DNA of 64,000 bases, from the NCBI RefSeq assembly GCF_014647435.1, contig NZ_BMPE01000005.1, forward strand, positions 1-64,000. Direction: 5' to 3'. Below are positions 10,387 to 17,425 of this stretch, piece by piece. The stretch's first letter is position 1. Each line of letters begins with the position of its first letter. This DNA is from Deinococcus radiotolerans (GTDB lineage Bacteria > Deinococcota > Deinococci > Deinococcales > Deinococcaceae). Under the pieces are notes generated by a model that was given only the letters and a program-made list of their open reading frames with translations, had not been told where the DNA came from and did not search any database. The translations under genes and the position numbers were made by a program.

Positions 10387-11379
10387 ATGTACGACCCGAG
10401 CATGCGGGTACTGACCGTGCTGGAACTGCTCCAGGCGCACGAGGAAGTCAGCGGCGCCGAACTGGCCCGCCGCCTGGAAGTCAGCCCACGCACCGTGCAG
10501 CGCTACGTCGCCCGACTTCAGGACCTGGGCATTCCCGTCGAGGGCCGCCGCGGTGTGGGCGGCGCGTACCGCCTGAAAGCGGGCTTCCGCCTGCCCCCCC
10601 TGATGTTCACGCCTGAAGAAGCCTTGGCTGCCGCGCTGGGCCTGCGCACCCTGCGGCACCTGGGCCTGCACGCCCTGGCCCCCGCCGCCGAGGCGGCCAG
10701 CGCCAAGCTGTCCCGCAGCCTCCCGCATGACCTGCGCGCCGACATGCTGGCCCTGGAAAGCAGCGTGCAGTTCGACACCGGCCCCTGGGTGGCGCCCACC
10801 GACGCGCACCTGCTGGCCGCGCTGCTGCGCGCCGTGCGCGACGCCTGCACCGTGACCTTCACGTACGCCGCTCCTGAGGCCCCCGAGACCCGCCGTGACG
10901 CGGACGTGTACCGCGTGGTGCACCTGGAGGGCCGCTGGTACGCGGTCGCGCACTGCCACCTGCGTGGGGCGCGGCGCTCGTTCCGGCTGGACCGCATGAG
11001 CGCCCTGACCGTGCAGGAGCGCCAGTTCACGCCCCCCGAGCACTTCGACGCGGCCGCCTACCTGCGCTCCACGCTGCGCGCGCCCAAACCCACCTACGAG
11101 ATCAGCGTGTGGCTCGACTGCCCGCCCGACGACCTGCGCGGGCGGGTGTCCACCTGGGGCACGGAGGTGCGCCCCGACGGGCGGGGCACGCGCCTGACCA
11201 CCACCCGCGAGGGCCTGAGCAGCTTCGCGGCGTTTCTGCTGGGCCTGGACTGCGACTTCCGCGTGGACAGCCCCCCGGAACTGCGCGCCGAATTCGCCCG
11301 GCTGGCCGAACGCTGCGCCGTGACGCTGCACGCGGTCCGCCATGAGGGACACGCCGGGGCGACGTTTCGGTCCTCTTAA
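10387..11379 (+). CDS. HTH-WYL domain transcriptional regulator
   Basis: Regulator of 330 residues. Residues about 8-60 are a DeoR/HTH_11-type winged helix (ELARRLEVSPRTVQRYVARL, then GVGGAYRL), followed by a WYL sensor domain (RRDADVYRVVHLEGRWYAVAHCHLRGARRSFRLDRM) and a WCX-like C-terminal part. WYL proteins sense ligands, often nucleic acid or nucleotide related; in Deinococcus such proteins can activate damage genes. TACCCT at 10375-10380 lies 6 nt before the ATG at 10387, a leaderless start, so the few codons upstream in frame are discarded. It faces the DinB operon across 87 nt. Confidence 0.83.
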   Translation: MYDPSMRVLTVLELLQAHEEVSGAELARRLEVSPRTVQRYVARLQDLGIPVEGRRGVGGAYRLKAGFRLPPLMFTPEEALAAALGLRTLRHLGLHALAPAAEAASAKLSRSLPHDLRADMLALESSVQFDTGPWVAPTDAHLLAALLRAVRDACTVTFTYAAPEAPETRRDADVYRVVHLEGRWYAVAHCHLRGARRSFRLDRMSALTVQERQFTPPEHFDAAAYLRSTLRAPKPTYEISVWLDCPPDDLRGRVSTWGTEVRPDGRGTRLTTTREGLSSFAAFLLGLDCDFRVDSPPELRAEFARLAERCAVTLHAVRHEGHAGATFRSS

Positions 11380-11520
11380 GATCACGTGAGTCCACCCGCA
11401 CACCGCTGGTGGTATCCCTGAGAACAGTTCACGGCGCCCCACCTCACCGCTGACCCGACCGGTCCGCGCACTTGCTCTGTGACGGGGCCGGGATGGCCCG
11501 CCGTGTTCCGGAGGTGCATG

Positions 11521-13545
11521 ATGCCCACTCCAGACCGTCCGACCCCATTGAGTGCCAGCCTCGCGCTGGCTGGCGGCGCGCTGCTGGCCCTCTCGGCCGC
11601 GCTGGCGGTGCCGCCCCCCACCAGCAAGGGCCCCGCCTACACGGCGGCGCAGGCCACTGCGGGCGCGCAGGTGTACACCACGAGCTGCGCCGGCTGCCAC
11701 GGCGCGAACCTGCAGGGCGCCGCCGGCCCCGCCCTGAGCGGCGCGTCCTTCCTGACCAAATGGGCCAGCGGCACGCACCCGCTGGCCGACCTACACGGCG
11801 TGATCGCCAAGCAGATGCCCCTGACCGCCCCCGGCAGCCTCAGCGCCGCGCAGTACCTGAACGTCACCGCGTTCATCCTCTCGAAGAACGGGTACCCCGC
11901 CAGCAGCACGGCCCTGAGCCCCACGACCCTGCAGGTCAAGCTGACCAGGCCCGCCGGGAGCAGCGGCAGCGCCGCCAGCGCCCCATCCCCGGCGCCGGGT
12001 ACGCTGCCGCGCGTGCTGGGCAGCGTCAAGCCCGCCAGCACCCAGGCCCCCGACCAGGAGGAACTGACCGGTCCCGTGGGCGACAACTGGATGACCTACA
12101 ACGGCAACTACGCCGGGCAGCGCTACTCCACCCTCAAGCAGATCACCACCGACAACGCCGCGCAGCTGGGCGTGAAATGCGTGTACCAGCTGGGCGAGGT
12201 CGGCAGCTTCCAGACCGGACCCGTCGTGTACCAGGGCCGCATGTACGTCACTACCCCCCGCAACACGTACGCCCTGCGCGCCGACACCTGCACGGCCCTG
12301 TGGCAGCACAGCTACGCGCCCAAAGGCGCCGAGCCGCAACCCGCCAACCGCGGCGTGGCGCTGTACCAGGGGCGCCTGTTCCGCGGCACCACCGACGGCC
12401 ACCTGATCGCCCTGGACGCCGCCACCGGCAAACTCCTGTGGGACACCTGGGTGGCCGACAGCGCCAAGGGGTACTTCCTGTCCGCCGCGCCCATCGCCGC
12501 GAACGGTCTGGTGTTCGTCGGGGAGGCCGGCGCCGACTGGGGCGCCAACGGCCACATCCGCGCGTTCAACGCGCAGACCGGGCAGCAGGTGTGGAGTTTC
12601 AACGTCATCCCGCAAGGCCAGGAGAAAGGTGCCGACACCTGGAAGAAGGGCGCCGAGCACGGCGGCGGGTCCATGTGGACCACCCTCACCCTGGACGCCG
12701 CCAGCGGCCTGCTGTACGCCAGCATCGGCAACCCCGCTCCGGACTTCAACGGCGGCATGCGCCCCGGCGACAACCTGTACACCAACTCCGTGATTGTGCT
12801 GGACGCCAAGACCGGCAAGCTCTCCTGGTACGTGCAGCAGGTGCCGCACGACACGCATGACTGGGACACGGCGGCCGCGCCCCTGATCTACGACCTGAAC
12901 GGCCGCAAGATCATGGCTGTGGCGAACAAGGGCGGCTGGCTGTACCTGTACGACCGCGCCACCCACAAACTCATCAGCCGCCAGGAGACCACCACGCACC
13001 TGAACGCCGACAAACCCGTCAGCCTGACCGGACGCCGCGACTGCCCCGGCATCCTGGGCGGCGTGGAATGGAACGGCCCGGCCCTGAACCCCGCCATGAA
13101 CGCCCTGTTCGTGAACTCCGTCGACTGGTGCGCCACCTACAAGCTCGGTGAAACCCGCTACGTGGACGGCAGCCTGTACTTCGGCGGGGACGCCACCTTC
13201 GACCCGGTCAAGGACGCCCGCGGCTGGGTGCGGGCCTACAACGCCACGACCGGCGCGCCCCTGTGGCAGAAGAAGATGGCTACGCCCATGATCGCCGCGA
13301 TCACACCCACGGCGGGCGGTGTGCTGTTCACCGGGGATCAGAACGGCGACTTTATGGCCCTGAACGCCAAAGACGGCAAAACCCTGTACCAGTTCCGCAC
13401 CGGCGGCGCCATCGCCGGGGGCGTCGTCACGTACACCGTGGGCGGGCAGCAGTTCGTGGCCGTCGCGTCCGGGAACGCCTCGCGGTCCATCTGGAGTACC
13501 ACCGGCTCGGCCAGCATCTTCGTGTTCAGCGTGCCCAGGCCGTGA
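11521..13545 (+). CDS. Exported PQQ-dependent dehydrogenase with N-terminal cytochrome c domain
   Basis: Periplasmic quinohemoprotein of about 674 residues: signal peptide (residues 1-28), a cytochrome c domain with CAGCHG haem motif, a Ser/Ala/Pro linker, then an eight-bladed PQQ propeller with repeated blade endings (LDAATGKLLWDTWV, FNAQTGQQVWSFN). The segment PHDTHDWDTAAAP has the W-D pair that includes the catalytic Asp in alcohol and glucose dehydrogenases of this class. In most quinohemoprotein alcohol dehydrogenases the haem domain is C-terminal, so the N-terminal position is less usual. Substrate unknown. Two ATG codons occur at 11518 and 11521; the second has better spacing to GGAGGT at 11510-11515. 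A small exported protein gene overlaps its stop. Confidence 0.82.
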   Translation: MPTPDRPTPLSASLALAGGALLALSAALAVPPPTSKGPAYTAAQATAGAQVYTTSCAGCHGANLQGAAGPALSGASFLTKWASGTHPLADLHGVIAKQMPLTAPGSLSAAQYLNVTAFILSKNGYPASSTALSPTTLQVKLTRPAGSSGSAASAPSPAPGTLPRVLGSVKPASTQAPDQEELTGPVGDNWMTYNGNYAGQRYSTLKQITTDNAAQLGVKCVYQLGEVGSFQTGPVVYQGRMYVTTPRNTYALRADTCTALWQHSYAPKGAEPQPANRGVALYQGRLFRGTTDGHLIALDAATGKLLWDTWVADSAKGYFLSAAPIAANGLVFVGEAGADWGANGHIRAFNAQTGQQVWSFNVIPQGQEKGADTWKKGAEHGGGSMWTTLTLDAASGLLYASIGNPAPDFNGGMRPGDNLYTNSVIVLDAKTGKLSWYVQQVPHDTHDWDTAAAPLIYDLNGRKIMAVANKGGWLYLYDRATHKLISRQETTTHLNADKPVSLTGRRDCPGILGGVEWNGPALNPAMNALFVNSVDWCATYKLGETRYVDGSLYFGGDATFDPVKDARGWVRAYNATTGAPLWQKKMATPMIAAITPTAGGVLFTGDQNGDFMALNAKDGKTLYQFRTGGAIAGGVVTYTVGGQQFVAVASGNASRSIWSTTGSASIFVFSVPRP

Positions 13546-14168
13546 AACGCGCCGCGCTGCTGGCGCTGCTGCTGGGCAGCGCCCTGGCTGTGCGCCCCGC
13601 CGTGACCCCGGCCCTGCTGCAGGCGGCCGCCGCCGAGGGCGAGCGGCTGGCCGCCGCGCCGGAAGCCGGGTACCCGCTGCGGCCCTACACCGTGTACGCC
13701 GTGCCGGACACCCTGAAACTTGTGGCCGCGAACGGCAGCGTGGACGCCGTGACCATCGCCACGCCCTTCGAACGCACCCGCTACGAGGTCTTCCTGCACC
13801 GCCTGGGCGAGGACCCCGTCACGCCCGCCGAGGCCCGCGCGCAGGCCGAGCTGCCCGACCATCAGGTGGCGTTCATCGTCTTCGCGCACGGCCGCACACC
13901 TGACGATCAGGCGTTCCTGTCGCAGTTCAGCGCGGCCCGCCTGACCCTGGGCGGCCAGAGCGCGCCGCTGCTGGGCACGGCCCGCTCCGGGGCGTCCATC
14001 TCGCAGTACCCCCGCACGGAAGGCGAGATCGGCCTGCGCTTCATCGGGACCGTCACGTACCGATTCCGCCTGCCCGCCGGACTGGAGAACGCCAGCGGCA
14101 CCCTGCGCTTCACCGACGCCACCGGGAAGGCCTTCACGCTGCCCGTTCAACTCTCCCGCTACCGCTAG
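13542..14168 (+). CDS. Exported protein of unknown function, coupled to the PQQ dehydrogenase
   Basis: 208 residues starting at a GTG that overlaps the dehydrogenase stop (GTGA), so translation is very likely coupled. The N-terminus KRAALLALLLGSALA is a signal peptide. The rest is beta-rich, with no cysteine and no motif I recognise (VAFIVFAHGRTPDDQAFLSQ, IGLRFIGTVTYRFRLPAG). Coupling suggests a partner or accessory protein of the dehydrogenase; this is inference from position only. Confidence 0.75.
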   Translation: MKRAALLALLLGSALAVRPAVTPALLQAAAAEGERLAAAPEAGYPLRPYTVYAVPDTLKLVAANGSVDAVTIATPFERTRYEVFLHRLGEDPVTPAEARAQAELPDHQVAFIVFAHGRTPDDQAFLSQFSAARLTLGGQSAPLLGTARSGASISQYPRTEGEIGLRFIGTVTYRFRLPAGLENASGTLRFTDATGKAFTLPVQLSRYR

Positions 14169-14196
14169 GCGCGCCCCGGCGCCCGTACACTGGGGC

Positions 14197-14652
14197 ATGA
14201 CCACGCCCACCAACGAGGAACTGGCGCAGGGAAAGGCGTACACGGCGCCCGGCATCACGGTCTACTACGACGCGCGGCGCTGCCTGCACGTCGCCAGCTG
14301 CGTGCGTGGCCTGCCGGATGTCTTCGACCCGAAGGCCCGCCCGTGGATTCAGCCCGCCAACGCCGGGGCCGAGGAGGTCGCGGCGGTCGTCCGCACCTGC
14401 CCCACCGGGGCGCTGCACTACGTCCTGGATGGACAGGAGGCCGAAATGCCCGACGAGATCACCACCATCACCCCCAGCCCCGACGGTCCACTGATGATCC
14501 GGGGGAACCTCGTGATCGACACGCCCGGCGGCGAGAAGAAGGACGTGCGCGCCGCGCTGTGCCGCTGCGGCCAGAGCGGCAATAAGCCCTACTGCGACGG
14601 CACGCACAAGAAGGTCGGCTGGACCAGCGGCGAGGGCAGCGCCCAGGGCTGA
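14197..14652 (+). CDS. Ferredoxin-like plus CDGSH iron-sulfur protein
   Basis: 151-residue fusion of two iron-sulfur modules. Residues about 18-85 form a Fer4_19 type single-cluster ferredoxin domain (YYDARRCLHVASCVRGLPDVF and VRTCPTGAL; three cysteines). Residues about 95-145 contain the CDGSH motif CRCGQSGNKPYCDGTH, which holds a 2Fe-2S cluster with three Cys and one His. Such proteins are thought to act in electron transfer or redox sensing. TACACT at 14186-14191 lies 5 nt before the ATG, so the mRNA is leaderless. Confidence 0.88.
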   Translation: MTTPTNEELAQGKAYTAPGITVYYDARRCLHVASCVRGLPDVFDPKARPWIQPANAGAEEVAAVVRTCPTGALHYVLDGQEAEMPDEITTITPSPDGPLMIRGNLVIDTPGGEKKDVRAALCRCGQSGNKPYCDGTHKKVGWTSGEGSAQG

Positions 14653-14718
14653 CGCGCAACCACCCCCTCGAAGGGGCGCCTGGAGACAGATTTCCGTCCA
14701 CCAGACGTAAACTACCCT

Positions 14719-16020
14719 ATGACCGCGATCATTCCCGACCTGATCCGCAAGAAACGCGACGGCCAAGAGCACACCCGCGAGGAACTCGAAACCCTGGTGC
14801 TGGGCTACACGCGCGGCGACGTGCCCGACTACCAGATGAGCGCGTGGCTGATGGCCGTGTTCCTGCGCGGCATGGCTGAACAGGAAACGGCCGACCTGAC
14901 CATGGTCATGGCCGAGAGCGGCGACCTGATGAACCTCGGCGACCTGCCACGCACGGTGGACAAGCACTCCACGGGCGGCGTGGGCGACAAGACCAGCCTG
15001 ATCCTGACGCCCATGCTGGCCGCGCTGGGCCTGACCGTCGCCAAGATGAGCGGGCGCGGCCTGGCGCACACCGGCGGCACCATCGACAAACTGGAAAGCA
15101 TCCCCGGCTGGACCAGCGAGCTGGAGGAGGAGCAGTTCCTGACCCAGGCGCGCGAGATCGGCCTCGCGCTGGTGGGCCAGAGTAAGGACCTCGCCCCGGC
15201 GGACGGCAAGCTGTACGCGCTGCGTGACGTGACCGCCACCGTGGACTGCCTGCCCCTGATTGCCAGCTCAATCATGAGCAAGAAGCTCGCGTCCGGCGCG
15301 CACACCGTCGTGCTGGACGTCAAGGTGGGCGCCGGCGCGTTCATGCGCACCCTGGACGCCGGGCGCGGCTTGGCCCGCGCGATGGTGGACATCGGCAACC
15401 GCGCCGGACGGCAGGTGCGCGCTGTCCTGACCGACATGGACACCCCGCTGGGCCACATGGCCGGCAACAGCCTGGAAGTTCTGGAGGCCCTGGCGACCCT
15501 GCGCGGTCAGGGCCCCCACGACCTGACTGAACTGTGCGTGGCGCTGGCCGTCGAGGCCCTGGCCGCCCAGGGTGAGGACGAGGCCGCCGCCGAGGCCCGC
15601 GCCCGCGCCACCCTGACGGACGGCAGCGCCCTGGCGAAATTCCGCGCGTTCATCGCCGCGCAGGGCGGCGACGCCACCTACATGGACGACATCAGCAAGT
15701 TCGACGTGGCGCCCGGCCGGGCCGACGTGACCGCCCCCGAAGCCGGGTTCGTGGCGGGCATCGACGCCCTGAGCGTGGGCCGGGCGGTGCTCGTACTGGG
15801 TGGCGGCCGCGAACGTAAGGGCGAGGCCATCGACCACGGCGTGGGCGTGGAACTCCTGCGCAAACCCGGTGAGGCTGTCCAGGCGGGCGAACCCGTGCTG
15901 CGCATCTACCACCGGGACGGGCGCGGCCTGGACGCCGCCACGCGCCTCCTCACCGAGGGCCTGACCCTCAGCGCCCAGACCCCCGCACCCGAGGCCCTGA
16001 TCCTCGACCGCGTGTTTTAA
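14719..16020 (+). CDS. Pyrimidine-nucleoside (thymidine) phosphorylase
   Basis: 433-residue enzyme that splits thymidine, deoxyuridine or uridine with phosphate, for nucleoside salvage. The signature [18 protein letters not shown] (phosphate-binding Lys and Ser) and [20 protein letters not shown] are intact, and the C-terminal domain ([28 protein letters not shown]) is complete. Whether it is strictly thymidine specific (DeoA) or the broader Pdp type is not clear. TAAACT at 14708-14713 lies 5 nt before the ATG. Confidence 0.9.
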   Translation: MTAIIPDLIRKKRDGQEHTREELETLVLGYTRGDVPDYQMSAWLMAVFLRGMAEQETADLTMVMAESGDLMNLGDLPRTVDKHSTGGVGDKTSLILTPMLAALGLTVAKMSGRGLAHTGGTIDKLESIPGWTSELEEEQFLTQAREIGLALVGQSKDLAPADGKLYALRDVTATVDCLPLIASSIMSKKLASGAHTVVLDVKVGAGAFMRTLDAGRGLARAMVDIGNRAGRQVRAVLTDMDTPLGHMAGNSLEVLEALATLRGQGPHDLTELCVALAVEALAAQGEDEAAAEARARATLTDGSALAKFRAFIAAQGGDATYMDDISKFDVAPGRADVTAPEAGFVAGIDALSVGRAVLVLGGGRERKGEAIDHGVGVELLRKPGEAVQAGEPVLRIYHRDGRGLDAATRLLTEGLTLSAQTPAPEALILDRVF

Positions 16021-16030
16021 AGGGTCGGTA

Positions 16031-16087
16031 GTCAACAGTTGATGGTTGATGGAAGGGACACCCCCTCTATCAACCATCAACTGTCAA
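16031..16087. repeat. Intergenic inverted repeat, possible bidirectional terminator
   Basis: Between the phosphorylase stop and the convergent pilT stop lies an inverted repeat whose arms share the perfect 15-bp core CAGTTGATGGTTGAT with its complement, flanked by partly matching bases (GGAAGGG/CCCCTC) around a short loop. It is richer in A and T than the surroundings, and the sub-motif GATGGTTGATGG repeats within the arm. It may be a copy of a small dispersed repeat acting as a terminator. Confidence 0.6.
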
Positions 16088-16100
16088 CCATCACCTCGTC

Positions 16101-17378
16101 TTACCGCCGACCGTAACCGCTCCCGCTGGGATTCGTTTCCGGCGTGCTGGTCGTGCGGGCGTCCCCGCTGCCATTGCCGCGGCCGAAGTCGTTGCGGCCT
16201 GAGGCGTACCCGCCCTGGGCGGGCGTGACGGTCGCGCCGAAGCCCTGCACGGGCGCCTGGCCGTACCCGGCGGGCATGCCGGCCGCGCCGCCCGCCGTGC
16301 TGATGTTGGGGTCGTTCGCCAGGCGGGCGAATTCCTTGCTGTCCACGGCGCGCTCCACGCCGGTGTCGAAGGAGATCACGCGGCGGCGGTACAGGTTCGC
16401 CAGGAAGGCGTCCATGGTGATCATGCCCTCGCGCGCGCCGGTCTGCATGACGGACGTGATCTGGTACGTCTTGCCCTCGCGGATCAGGGCGCGCACGGCC
16501 GGGTTGGCGATCAGCAGTTCGTACGCCAGGATGCGGCCCTGCCCGTCCAGGCGCGGCAGCAGCTGCTGCGTCATGACGGCCACGAGGTTGTTCGCGAGCT
16601 GCACGCGGATCTGCTCCTGCTGCTCTTCGGGGAACACGTCCACGATACGGTCGATGGATTCCGGGGCGCTGTTCGTGTGCAGGGTGCCCATGACCAGGTG
16701 GCCGGTTTCGGCGGCGGTCACGGCGGCCTTGATGGTTTCGTAGTCGCGCATTTCGCCCACGAGGATCACGTCGGGCGCCTGGCGCAGCACGGCGCGCAGC
16801 GCGTCGTTGAAGCTCATGGTGTCCGCGCCGACCTCGCGCTGGTTGATGATCGACTGCTTGTGCGTGTGCATGAACTCGATGGGGTCCTCGATGGTCATGA
16901 TGTGCAGCCGCTTGGTGGTGTTGATGTGGTCGATCATCGCGGCCAGCGTCGTGGATTTGCCCGACCCGGTCGGGCCGGTCACGAGCACCAGGCCGCGCGG
17001 GGCGTTGGCGATCTCGATGACGCTGGCAGGCAGCCCCATGTCGGCGGCGCTCTTGATCTTCGTGGGAATCAGGCGCAGCACGCCGCCCACGTTGCCGCGC
17101 TGCATGAACGCGTTCACGCGGAAGCGGGCCTTCTCGCCCAGCGCGAACGAGAAGTCCAGCTCGCGGCGTTCCTCGAAGGTCCGCTGCTGCTTCTCGTTCA
17201 TCATGGAGTACATCAGTTTCCGCGTGTCCGTCGCGGAGAGCTCCGCGAAGCCCTGCGAGTCGTACGTGCCCTGCAGCTTGAACTGCGGGGACAGGCCGAC
17301 GGTGATGATCACGTCGGACGCGCCCTTATCGGCGGCGAAACGCAGGATGTCGGTGATGTCGGCGGCGGGCTGGGTCAT
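16101..17378 (-). CDS. pilT: PilT, type IV pilus retraction ATPase
   Basis: Hexameric motor ATPase of 425 residues that depolymerises type IV pili for twitching motility and DNA uptake. Walker A is GPTGSGKST at 135-143 (Lys141), the Asp box is IEDPIEF at 163-169, Walker B is DVILVGEM at 203-210 and the His box is GHLVMGTLHTN at 226-236. After the conserved core there is a 65-residue Gly/Asn-rich tail (GMPAGYGQAPVQGFG and onward) not found in most PilT proteins. I use the ATG at 17378, 8 nt after GAGGTG, rather than a GTG 9 nt upstream. pilF lies 47 nt upstream on the same strand. Confidence 0.93.
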   Translation of the reverse strand: MTQPAADITDILRFAADKGASDVIITVGLSPQFKLQGTYDSQGFAELSATDTRKLMYSMMNEKQQRTFEERRELDFSFALGEKARFRVNAFMQRGNVGGVLRLIPTKIKSAADMGLPASVIEIANAPRGLVLVTGPTGSGKSTTLAAMIDHINTTKRLHIMTIEDPIEFMHTHKQSIINQREVGADTMSFNDALRAVLRQAPDVILVGEMRDYETIKAAVTAAETGHLVMGTLHTNSAPESIDRIVDVFPEEQQEQIRVQLANNLVAVMTQQLLPRLDGQGRILAYELLIANPAVRALIREGKTYQITSVMQTGAREGMITMDAFLANLYRRRVISFDTGVERAVDSKEFARLANDPNISTAGGAAGMPAGYGQAPVQGFGATVTPAQGGYASGRNDFGRGNGSGDARTTSTPETNPSGSGYGRR

Positions 17379-17425
17379 AGGGATCACCTCGCGGGTGGGG
17401 AGGGGCGGGGAGCTGGGGTGGGGGG

